64,000 nt of DNA from Cokeromyces recurvatus. Lineage: Eukaryota > Mucoromycota > Mucoromycetes > Mucorales > Mucoraceae. This document shows, in pieces, positions 38,301 through 47,223 of the stretch. Every line of letters starts with the position of its first letter. The first letter of the stretch is position 1. The stretch spans positions 62,001-126,000 of the forward strand of contig NW_026251437.1 in assembly GCF_025118155.1 (NCBI RefSeq), in the 5' to 3' direction. The notes beneath the pieces were generated by a model, which had not been told where the DNA came from, made no database searches, and was given only the letters and a program-made list of their open reading frames with translations. Position numbers and translations under genes: made by a program.

Positions 38301-38720
38301 AGATGAAACTTTTCATTGATAATCTATTATAAACACTTACTTATTCACAAATTCAAAATTGGAGTTATTTCCAAACAAGAAATCACTAATGGAAATAAAT
38401 ACACATTAAAAATAAAAAGTTAGTATTAAAAGAAAGAAAAGAGAGAACTCTTGATATTTTTTTTTTTTTTTTGCTCAAGTTATCTCTCTTTTAGATGTTT
38501 ACTTTCTAAGTGCATCAATTAGTATAAACACAAGTCGGTCAAATTCAGGTTTATATTCATTATGCAAATTGCTAAAGAGTAAAGGTTGATCAGCCTTTGT
38601 GGAATGGCCTGAAAGATATATTTTATAGGGAAAAAAACCTTTACAAAATGATATTATACCCAATATTTGTATAAAGGCTAAAATGGCCAAACGAATTGTG
38701 CCTTTCCCTTTATTCCACAT
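35342..38720 (-). CDS. LAS21: GPI ethanolamine-phosphate transferase (Las21/Gpi7/PIG-G family)
   Basis: Predicted ten exons: 38720-38503, 38385-38341, 38273-37973, 37908-37627, 37567-37526, 37454-37256, 37166-36922, 36867-36578, 36522-36008, 35937-35342 (910 aa). An N-terminal helix is followed by a lumenal alkaline-phosphatase-like domain with LIDALRNDFLFG, APTVTLPRIKAITTG, FFGDDTWIRLFP, TRHID, HYLGLDHIGHLGG and CGDHGMNE, the metal-binding set of this family. The C-terminal half is a series of hydrophobic membrane segments. It adds phosphoethanolamine to the second mannose of the GPI anchor in the ER. The wording matches PIG-G/Las21 better than PIG-N or PIG-O. The exon 3 acceptor follows an A run and is the weakest join. 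Confidence 0.9.
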
Positions 38721-38998
38721 TGCTTTAATAATAATAATAATAAAGGGAAACACAATGTTATGAACACTCTCCTCCTCCTCCTCCTCTTTTCCAAATAATT
38801 TACCAATAAACGCGGAGTTGTTTAACAGCAGCAGCAGCAGTAGCAGCAGCAGCAGAGGAGATAAAAAAAAGAAAGGTGGACTGTGACTTTTGTAAAGTGG
38901 CTTATGCGTCTTTCAATTACCTAAAAAAAAAAAATAAATAAACTTTACACACACTTTTTTTTATATATTTATTATATATACACATATTGTTAATTAAA
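38721..38998. promoter_or_regulatory. shared divergent promoter with CTC and CAG microsatellites
   Basis: 278 bp between the LAS21-like start and the L1-domain gene start. It contains a (CTC)n repeat (about 38769-38785) and an imperfect (CAG)n repeat (about 38828-38855). Both genes must draw their promoters from it. Confidence 0.6.
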
Positions 38999-40282
38999 AT
39001 GGCTCAAAAGTTAGATTTAAAACAGGTACAACAACGACAAAAGGAGTAAAAGAAAGAGAGATTACTATTCCTTTTCTTTTTTTTTCTTGAATACATGTAT
39101 ATCTAATCTTTTCTGATTCAATTTTATTTTATTTTTTTCAGGCTAAAAAAGCTATTGACGCTTTATACAAATATAGAGAACAAAATGTTTCCAGTAACAA
39201 TTTACTTGAAAGTGATGAAGAAAATGGTATTTATGTAGAAATATCAACTCATAAAATTATGAACAAGTCTCAAATAAAAAGAAAGAAGATGTAAGTTTGA
39301 TGACGTTTTTGTTTATGTATTTTTTTTTTCGTAGATCTAATATGTCTATTATAGTCCTTTGCCTCATTCTCCTTATCCTGAAGATATTGAGATCTGTTAC
39401 ATTACTAAAGATGACGAAAAAAGTATAGAGGAGAAAGTTAAGAGCGGAAATGTTACTTCAATTAAAAAGGTTAGCACATTAGCACAGCATCCAATATACA
39501 CAAATTGAAAGACTGGGGGTATCTAATATATAATAATAGGTTGTTAATACTAGAACACTTGGTACTGTATATAAAGCATATGAAGCTAAAAGAAAGTTGT
39601 TGGCTTCTTATGACTTGTTTATGGTGGATGACAGAATCTCACACATGGTGCTTAATTTAATTGGCAGTAAATTTGTTCAAAGAAACAAGTAAGTGTTTAA
39701 ATTATCAAGGAATTATAGTAGAGTCTTGTATACTTAATATTCTATCTAGAGTTCCTATCGCTATTAAAGGCAATGGTTCATTAAAACATCAAGTTGAAAA
39801 GGCATTACAAGCTACTTATGTCAAGTTACATAATGGTCTTATCACGTATGTATATGTATATATATATGTGTATATAGAAAAAAAAAAGGAGGATGAAGAG
39901 GTTATTGATTCATTTTTTTTTGTTTCATAGTCGTGTTTTAATTGGTAATTTTGGAATGTCAAAGGAAGAAGTGTTAAAAAATTATGAAGTAGCTGTACCA
40001 GAAATCGTCAAGATTGCTGCACATGAATGGGATCAAGTAGAGATGATCAGTGTTCACGGTCTTAATTCACCATTACTTCCTATTTATACAGCCCTCCCTA
40101 AACAAGAAAACGAAGAAAACAAAAAGGAAAAGAAGAATAATAAAAAAATAGAACCAAAGAAGGAAGAGCAGCCTAAGAAGGAAGAAGAAGAGAAGAAGGA
40201 AACTAAAAAGAATGAAAAGAAAGACATAAAGGTCGATAAGAAGAAGGTTAAGAAGGCCATTGCTAAATCTAAGAAATTGTAA
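38999..40282 (+). CDS. ribosomal L1-domain nucleolar protein (RSL1D1/Cic1/Utp30-like)
   Basis: Exons 38999-39025, 39142-39290, 39355-39469, 39540-39688, 39750-39845, 39931-40282; 295 aa. The start MAQKLDLKQAKKAIDALYKY leads into an L1 fold: IPLPHSPYPEDIEICYITKD, YDLFMVDDRISHMVLNLIG, KGNGSLKHQVEKALQATY and VLIGNFGMSKEEVLKNY. The C-terminal ~65 residues are almost all Lys and Glu. These proteins are 60S/90S pre-ribosome assembly factors in the nucleolus. Which paralogue (Cic1 or Utp30) is not decided. Divergent from LAS21. Confidence 0.85.
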
Positions 40283-40425
40283 ATTCAATGTGTTTTTTTT
40301 TTTTTTTAAAAAAAATAATGAAACTGTGTCTTATATATAAATAAAGAGAAAGCAAAAGAAAAGATGTAATAGAGAATCAACATGACTGTCATTTATTATA
40401 ACATCGTCGCTTGTGTACATACATA

Positions 40426-41622
40426 TTAAAATTCTTTTTTATCAGATGTTTCGGTCATTTTGGTAGGAAACCATGGAATGAATTTGTTTACAGATTTACG
40501 ATAAAGAGTATAATCTGGATACTTTTCAGTTGAAATTTTCTATATAAAATATATAATCAATATGAATAATACTTGTTTACTTACTTATTTACTTACCTCA
40601 GTAATCCATGTACTACCTTGGAACAGACCTGATAATATGATTGGGCCAAAGAGAGTCCAATTCAGGTACGAACTTGAATCAGTCGAACCTGTTGCCTCCT
40701 GTACAGCAGATACAGAAAACAAATAGATAGTCCACCACATGGCTTGTTCAGCAAAGAAATTAGGATGACGACTGAATTGAAACAAGCCTGAATGCCAAAG
40801 AAAACCCAACTTATAATCCCCTTCCAACTGTTCTGGCTTCAGATGATGACTTAATAAAGCATGTTTCCCGGTCTGAAATACATATTGTTGTTCATCAGCA
40901 ATGACTTCAATAGTTAAAAAAAATAAATGCAAGACTACGGTGATCCAATCAAGACACGACAATTGATTTGAAGCACGATTAGGTGAGTAACTACTAGAGA
41001 ATAGACTATGCGTCATGTAAAGAGGAGTGACGATTAAAAGTAAAAGATAGTTTTGAAAGGGAGCGATGACAAATAAATTAAGTAGACCCATAAAGAGGGG
41101 TCCTATTTTCTTTAATATGTATGGATATCGATAATCTTGACCTGACCAATAATAGCCACCTTTCCTAGCAAAATTGTATGTAAGACGACTACCCCAAGTT
41201 GTAATTAAGATAGCAGCCGTTAAAAGTCTAGGATGAAAGGAGCCATGTAAGGTATAATCATGAATAGCAAAATGCCATGCATATAAACAAGGTAAAATTG
41301 ACCAAGCTTTATCTAAATAAACATGATTCATATTTTACAGCCTTTTTTTTTTCTTTACAAATATGTGTATTTATTTACCAACTTGACTATAGTTTTTTGT
41401 TATTTCAGAAATAATATAATGAAAAACGATTAATACAGTCGTGAAATATAAAGCAGATTCTAATGGATTTGTACTCTTGTAAAAGGTGATTAATATTTCT
41501 GGTTGTTGAATACAAATGGATATAAATGAACTAATTGTTTTAAAGGAACTCGCATTTTTTATAAACTTCTGTATTACACTTTGAGCGTGTTCCCATCTTG
41601 CTTCAAAAGGAAGAAATAACAT
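40426..41622 (-). CDS. DUF1295 (steroid 5-alpha-reductase-like) integral membrane protein
   Basis: Exons 41622-41379, 41312-40597, 40539-40426; 357 aa. Multiple hydrophobic segments are separated by the family motifs DKAWSILPCLYAWHFA, TWGSRLTYNFARKGGYYW, DYRYP, FQFSRHPNFFAEQAMWW and the C-terminal YPDYTLYRKSVNKFIPWFP. These define the DUF1295/steroid reductase-fold family (NADPH-dependent, ER or peroxisomal membrane). The true substrate is unknown, so no symbol is given. The C-terminus ends DKKEF. It is the last ordinary gene before the mobile-element region. Confidence 0.85.
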
Positions 41623-41766
41623 TTTGGTAAAAAAAAAAAAAAAAAAAAAAGAAAGAAAGAAAGAAGGAAAAAGAAAGAAAGAAAAAGAAAAGAAAAAGAA
41701 AGAAAGAGATTATTTAATAAAAGTGATGACGAATGATATATAATAAGACGCCGTTGACGTTCTGCA

Positions 41767-41935
41767 GTCTGGGAAACTAGGTTGGGCCAATAAAAAAATA
41801 ATTGGGTTATTCAAAAATTAAATTGGGACAATAGCAGGAAAATTGGTACAGAAATACGAAAATGGGGCACCCAAATGAAAATGAGACACAGATGCGAAAG
41901 TGGGACAGAGGAGAATAAGTTAAAATGAGACAGAA
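41767..41935. repeat. degenerate 20-bp-period repeats with TTGGGACA-like core
   Basis: Units begin near 41781 (GTTGGGCCA), 41801 (ATTGGGTTA), 41821 (AATTGGGACA), 41841 (AATTGGTACA), 41861 (AATGGGGCAC), 41880 (AATGAGACAC), 41899 (AGTGGGACAG) and 41923 (AATGAGACAG). The first five starts are exactly 20 bp apart. They sit about 110 bp beyond the 3' end of the nuclease-like pseudogene, as subterminal repeats of a transposon might. Confidence 0.7.
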
Positions 41936-42046
41936 TGTTAGATTTTTTCTGGACGAAAAAAAAATAGATGCAGCATATCTGTAAATATCTAAATCTCTTT
42001 AACAAGAGAAACCGTGTACGAGACGGCGATATAAAAAAAACAAGAC

Positions 42047-43170
42047 CTATTGTTCTCTCGTGAACTCCCGTGGACGCCCATGACCACCAATCACTTGTAT
42101 TGAGATCTTGAATATATTTTTCGACGTGTTAACGTCGCGTTGCCACATTATTCCGCAACTTTGGCAAGTTTGAACACTGCACAACCTAATGTAAGCATCA
42201 GTCAAGTATGTTTGAAAACATGCATGACAGGTCTATATTTATAGTATTAATAAATTATTCTTTGACCAGTTTTGGTAAATCTTGTTGTACCTTTAAAGTC
42301 TTGAACTCATCTATAGAAGCAAGTAAAAGTTCTCCTAATTTCTGTCTTATTTTGAGTTGTTTGTAAAAAACTCCTGTCACTCCCACCCTGAGACCCTTCA
42401 AATGTACACCGTCTTTTCCGAACATGCCATTTCCGAAAACTATAATAGACAATTTACTTTTGTCGTATTTGAAAAGTTGGGGCTTCCAAAGCTTCTTGGT
42501 GTTCCTAAAATAATAGTTAATAAATATAGTGTTTGTCTCTCTGCTTTGATGCTAGAATACTCACTTTGTCTACTGAGGAACTTCTTTGTCTTTTTTTTTC
42601 GCTTCTTTGTCTCTCCTCTTCTTTCTTTTCTTCCTCTACTTCCTCTTCTTCTTTGTGTTCTTTCTTTTGGCCTTATTGTATTTTTTTCCACCATTAATGA
42701 GGACATTGGTCATTTCTTGTCTGGCCCTTTGAACTCCCTGATATAGGTGAAAGTGACTTTCAGCAGTTGAGAAGTTGTTAAATGCTAGTATTCTGTTTAG
42801 ATGTAAGAAAATATAAGTTACGTATTGCAAATAGTTTGAAAGAACAGCTGTCTTGGTTGTAGGAATGTTGAGAAGTATATCCTCCATATTTTCTCGAGTC
42901 ATTTTTTTTTGTTTCTCTCTTTACGTGTCTTATAGACCCTGTTAAGGTAAAATACTCTTTAGTAGAGCATCGCCTGATTTGATGGGATTCATCACCCTCC
43001 CCATAAGCAGCAGCAAAAACCTGATGTCGGTTGAGATCCAACCCGCAAAGAGAAACATCAGCCAAGTTTTCATTCTTTATAACATCTCCCAATTGGAAAA
43101 TTTCTACGTCTTCGCTAGATATGCATCTGTATTCAACTGTACTATTTGTTATTTTTTGCAATAGAACCAC
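42047..43170 (-). pseudogene. decayed Fanzor/TnpB-like RuvC nuclease gene
   Basis: Read on the minus strand in successive frames, this region keeps the order of a TnpB/Fanzor C-terminal half. RuvC-I is GLDLNRHQVFAAAYG (Asp at 43036-43038), followed by a CSTKEYFTLTGS block. In a second frame come IPTTKTA, HLYQGVQRARQEM and LINGGKKYNK. After a TAG stop and a possible intron come LWKPQLFKYDKSK, IIVFGNGMFGKD and RuvC-II IDEFKT (Glu at 42306-42308). In another frame are CQSC, one half of a zinc ribbon, and RuvC-III MWQRDVNTSKN (Asp at 42134-42136), ending at TAG 42047. The first break is at a nine-A run near 42902; another lies between 42300 and 42170 and removes the first CxxC. The family name is from motif recognition, not a search. 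The N-terminal half was not recognised. Confidence 0.7.
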
Positions 43171-43507
43171 ATCAGCTTCTTTACAGTCGACTGGTAAAAT
43201 GCGCTAGAGCATGTTGTTGCAAATATTTCTGACAGATCATTTGTTTAATTTGAATCTACACATACTAATAAAGTATCAAATTTTAACAAATTCTACCATT
43301 TATGGAAAACGTTCTAAAGTGACAAAGCTGTCGATCTGTCTGAATTATACTTTTAGGGCATTTTTTTCTCGGTTAAAGTAAGACTCAGTCTTTATTTTGA
43401 ATATTTGCATAACTTACAATTATTTCTGATTCAAAATAATAATATGTCGATGGTGACTTGGTTGGCTCCCCGGTGGCAAGCCGCAACATTGTGTCTTCCA
43501 CTCAGAC

Positions 43508-43855
43508 TCAAGGCTTACTTGGGACCATGCTATTATCTGCTTCAACATGCATAGCCACTTTCAAATGCCACACACCATCCTCAACCCTCTTTCTTTCGTC
43601 CTGAACAGGCTCCCTTCCTGCATTTGGTCCATCCATTAGCCGGTAGTATACCGAATATTCCACAAATTGAACTATATCCTTTACAACAAACCGCCTCCTA
43701 AACTCATCATTTCTGGCGTTAAACTGGGGTACTCTAGAAATATACGAAGAAAAATTAATTAGTACAAAGGATATCTTCGAACTGACAAAGGAAAATTCAA
43801 CAGTGTTCAGTAACAAAACATTACTTGTATTTACTCGTTGGTGTTCAAGCAACAA
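43508..43855 (-). other. orphan open frame, possible element remnant
   Basis: A 115-codon open frame lies between the nuclease-like pseudogene and the inverted-repeat unit. Its C-terminal half (VQFVEYSVYYRLMDGPNAG and WHLKVAMHVEADNSMV) looks protein-like and has higher GC than its surroundings. I do not recognise it. It could be the decayed N-terminal part of the nuclease gene or a piece of another element. No splice model was found. Confidence 0.35.
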
Positions 43856-43966
43856 GTTAAAATTTTTTAAATTCCATAGAAAATAAAAATCACGAGGGTA
43901 GAAAAAGAAATCTTTTTGTGATGGATAGAATTTACCGTTATGATATTAGTCGTCTTTATAACTAAG

Positions 43967-44615
43967 TTAATAGAAATAAACCATCATTTATTACATAATA
44001 AAGAGGTTATTCAAATAAAACTAGTGTATCGTACTTTACAGCATAATGTTCATTATATAACATTCAGTTTTAATAGCAGTCATCGAGCATTAAAAATAAT
44101 TATGTCCATTGTATTATGTAATAATAAGGATCCAATAGGTTTATGACTGTTATATTTAATTACATAATTATTTATACAAGTCATACATACTATATATACA
44201 CATCTATAATGTTAAATATTGTCATGTAATAACATCTCAGAGGATGATGATAATAATAGTAGCTTGTAAACACTTGGTATTGTTATAGCGGGAATATTCA
44301 CTGTGAATTAATACTAACGCGTTACTTATCCCAGAAATAATAATTTGTAACAGCGACAACTCGGGGAGAATAAAGATGAAAATATATCCTATCACAAGCA
44401 GAACTGTTCGGAGACAACATTTACACTGACAACGTTTACACATAATGCTTTATAATAGCAATATTTGTTTATCCAAATCACATTTCTATCAATGTTGTCA
44501 CTTACCTTGCAAAAAATATATATACATTTTTATATGTATTTATATATTTGTATAAATAGCCCTCGCCATTTTTCCATATTATTTTTTCTTTTTATACACT
44601 ATACAGAGTTTTTTA
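43967..44615 (+). repeat. left long inverted-repeat arm
   Basis: Pairs with 46185-46700 in reverse complement, with point differences and small indels throughout. Contains a TATAAATA box near its inner end. Confidence 0.75.
44551..44558 (+). promoter_or_regulatory. TATA box of the recombinase-like gene
   Basis: TATAAATA, about 114 bp before the ATG at 44672 and inside the left arm. A matching TATAAATA occurs in the right arm on the other strand. Confidence 0.5.
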
Positions 44616-44671
44616 CAGACTTGTTTTTTCTGTTTTCTCTTTCCTTAGCTTTTGAATTTAAAATATTTACC

Positions 44672-45309
44672 ATGGTAAAACTACATATAGTGCAAAGTAA
44701 TGTGAAAATCTAATATATTTCTTTGATAGACAGTCTAATAACATCAATTACTGAATATTTACCCAATTATCAACAATCACTGAAAGCTCTACAAAATAAT
44801 GGATTTGAAATTGTAGGGTACGTTCGAAAGTCCCCTACTGCAGATACCATAAATAACCGTGTAAAGCTATTGAATCAAATGATAGACAATTTGCGTTCCA
44901 GATCTTTTGCAACGCATATTTTTGTGTTTTCAAGCTCAAGAGCTTTAACAGCTTTTGTAGAGCAAGACCTTAAAGTGGATCGAAAAATATACGAACAATT
45001 AGATAAAGTAGATGGAACTACTCAAGGTAAAAATTTATTAAATAAGTGTAAACTCTAAAAAAAGATCACTATCAATAAATCCTTTTGATTTATTTTAAAT
45101 ATTTAAATGCATCTAAACATTCAATTTGTCTTGCAGTATTAGATTTTGCTGGACTTTCCAGTAGATCCCATCATGTTCAAGAATTACTGAAGACTTACCC
45201 CGCAATCAAAAAAGTTGCTGTAGATACATTTATGATTTCAAATGAACTGTTCACTTATAATACCAGTGATTTGAAGGCTAACGCCTATTTATTAGAAAGA
45301 TTTAAATAA
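44672..45309 (+). CDS. element-encoded protein, possible serine-recombinase-like
   Basis: Predicted exons 44672-44696, 44730-45026, 45137-45309; 164 aa, all joins in frame and no internal stop. Residues about 31-80 contain GFEIVGYVRKSP followed by a long Arg/Leu-rich helix (NNRVKLLNQMIDNLRSRS), a beta-like IFVFSSSRA and later DGTTQVLDFAGLSS and IKKVAVDT. The G-Y-x-R-x-S start and alternating helix/strand pattern resemble the catalytic N-terminal domain of resolvase/IS607-type serine recombinases. The match is weak and I found no clear Arg cluster, so this is a hypothesis. The gene starts just inside the left inverted-repeat arm, with a TATA box upstream. It may be truncated, as no DNA-binding domain is visible. 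Confidence 0.5.
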
Positions 45310-45376
45310 AACACCAAATATTTATACATATATATATAACAATAATTAGTAGTATTTCAACCCATTTTAGAGGTAT

Positions 45377-45586
45377 TTAGTCTAATATGGCTGGATATAA
45401 ATGGTAGGAATTAGGCAGTTTACGAATCCTTTCTTTAGTTACAATAACTGGCTGTTTAGGATCTATGTTATAACAGATTTCTACATCACCAAACTTTTTC
45501 ATTCCTTCCACACATTTTTTAACATTTTCTTCAGTATAATCTACATAATGAAACATGCAAATTGCCAAATCTCTAGATATTTCCAT
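45377..45586 (-). CDS. small unknown protein inside the inverted-repeat unit
   Basis: A 69-codon open frame starting MEISRDLAICMFHYVDYTEE and ending SYHLYPAILD. It has good sequence complexity. A pyrimidine-rich tract (about 45600-45645) lies directly upstream of its ATG on the minus strand, as for many genes here. It converges on the recombinase-like gene, with stop codons 67 bp apart. Not recognised; it could be a short gene or the last exon of a longer one. Confidence 0.4.
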   Translation of the reverse strand: MEISRDLAICMFHYVDYTEENVKKCVEGMKKFGDVEICYNIDPKQPVIVTKERIRKLPNSYHLYPAILD

Positions 45587-46184
45587 TATTGTGATGATAA
45601 AGAAAAATAAAGAAAAATAAAGAAAGAAAGAAAGAAAAAAAAAACTGGCAACTTCTATTTGACTCCATCCTTTTGGAGCGTAGACTTATGGCATCATCCA
45701 ATGGAATTATAGAGATCAATAGAATGATCAGCTCTCCTGTTGCTTTCTGCTTCCCTTTACGCTTTTTGTTATTCTTAAGTTTTGGTAAAATATTAAGTAA
45801 AAGGAAAAAAAAACGATCGACATTCTAATCGTTTTGAAAAGCCCATTCAAGTTGTGTAAAATCATTAATCTCATTCTGCGTGTTTTAGGAAGGGAGAAAA
45901 TATCCCCCCCCTAGACCCTCCTTCTAGTTCAATTCTCTTTCTTTTACTCCTCAAAGCTAATATGATCTGAATTCTTCTAATTGTTATGTTTTAAAGGCCA
46001 AATATTCATCTCATCCTATACCAATCTAGTTTCTTAATTTAGTAATTTTTATGCTATTTTGTTTTTCTTCGCTATTGTTACTCGGTCTAATAGCTAATGA
46101 GAAATGCTTGACCAAGTTCAAATATTTTTTTGAGAATAGACGAGAAGCGGGTTTTCAAATAAAAGTGTTTTCAGGTGCAAAAAG

Positions 46185-46700
46185 ATAAACTTTGTATAGT
46201 TTATTAAAGAGAAACAATACAAAAAATAATATGAAAAATATGAAGGGTTATTTATAAGTTTTTGTAAGGTAAGTGATGACATTGATAGAAATGCGATTTG
46301 GATAAGCAAATATTGCTATAATAAAGCATTAGTCATAAATATTTTCTCCGAATAATTCTGCCTACAATAAGATTTATTTTTATTCTTTTTTCTCCCTGAG
46401 TTGTCGCTATTACTAGAAATATATATTAAAGTGTTATTTCTGGGGTAAGCAACGCATCAATATTAATTCATAGTGAATATGTTAGCTATAACAATACCAA
46501 TTATTCATATGCTACCACTATTACTATCCTATATGAGATGTTATTATGTAATATTATTATTATTAATGCTTGAATATTCTAACAATGACTCTAATTAAAA
46601 CTGAGTGTAGAATGAATACATCATGCTGTAAAGTACAATATACTAGTTTCATTTGAATAACCTCTTTATTATGTAATAAATGATGGTTTATTTCTCTTAA
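46185..46700 (-). repeat. right long inverted-repeat arm
   Basis: Reverse-complement partner of 43967-44615, about 130 bp shorter. Carries an inward-facing TATA box at 46249-46256. Confidence 0.75.
46249..46256 (-). promoter_or_regulatory. TATA box in right arm
   Basis: TATAAATA on the minus strand, the mirrored copy of the left-arm TATA box. The nearest minus-strand open frame starts more than 650 bp downstream, so it may now be idle. Confidence 0.35.
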
Positions 46701-47223
46701 TAAAGAATAAATTAAAGCTAATGCATTTATTAGTTAATCTGGGTTTAAATTTAATCCTATCTTTTTTTATAGATCCATTTTTGGGCATTTTTTCTCTAAT
46801 CCTATAATGTAAATAACATGATTACTCTTTTCTTTTTACTTCCAACTCGCAAATGTAATTAACACAATTATTTCTTTTTTTTACTCTTAAATAAAGTCAT
46901 TTAATAAAAGTTTCAATATTCAACTTAATTGCCATCATCATTTCGAAATGCCAGTTTCAATGTTGTGATGGAAATGAAGATTACTTTTATAAATAATTGT
47001 TTTTAACTTTTTTTATTTTTATTTTTTTAATTTGAATTGAATTCACATTAAATAAAAGACAAAACTATTTTATTTATTTATTTTTTTATATAAAAAATAA
47101 TGTTTTCTTTTTTTTTTCAATTAAGCATAAATACACAATAATGTTAAAGTTTTTTTTTGATTAAAATTGAATGTAGAGATTCTTTAATCAATAACGTTAA
47201 GTGATGTTATATAGACACATTGG
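46701..47223. other. intergenic, right flank of the element
   Basis: AT-rich, with T runs and an ATTT-rich segment. Nothing coding; presumably the 3' flank of the glycerol kinase gene. Confidence 0.5.

Larger units (their letters stand above)
43967..46700. mobile_element. 2.7-kb unit bounded by long inverted repeats
   Basis: The left arm (about 43967-44615) and right arm (about 46185-46700, opposite orientation) are diverged copies of each other. Clear paired blocks are AAATAAACCATCATTTATTA near 43973 and, reversed, near 46694; GCGACAACTC near 44353 / 46399; and TTTCTATCAATG near 44484 / 46290. The left arm has about 100 extra bases (about 44100-44220). Both outer ends begin TTAA. The 1.5-kb centre holds two convergent genes. 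It could be a transposon with long terminal inverted repeats or an inverted duplication; no target-site duplication was established. Confidence 0.7.

Noticed and set aside
41767..41935. 20-bp periodic array as a CRISPR
   Set aside because: The conserved core is only about 8 bp and degenerate, with no 25-40-bp identical repeats; the genome is eukaryotic.
43967..43970. TTAA at the element ends as a piggyBac-type target-site duplication
   Set aside because: TTAA is expected often by chance in such AT-rich DNA and no piggyBac transposase motif is present.
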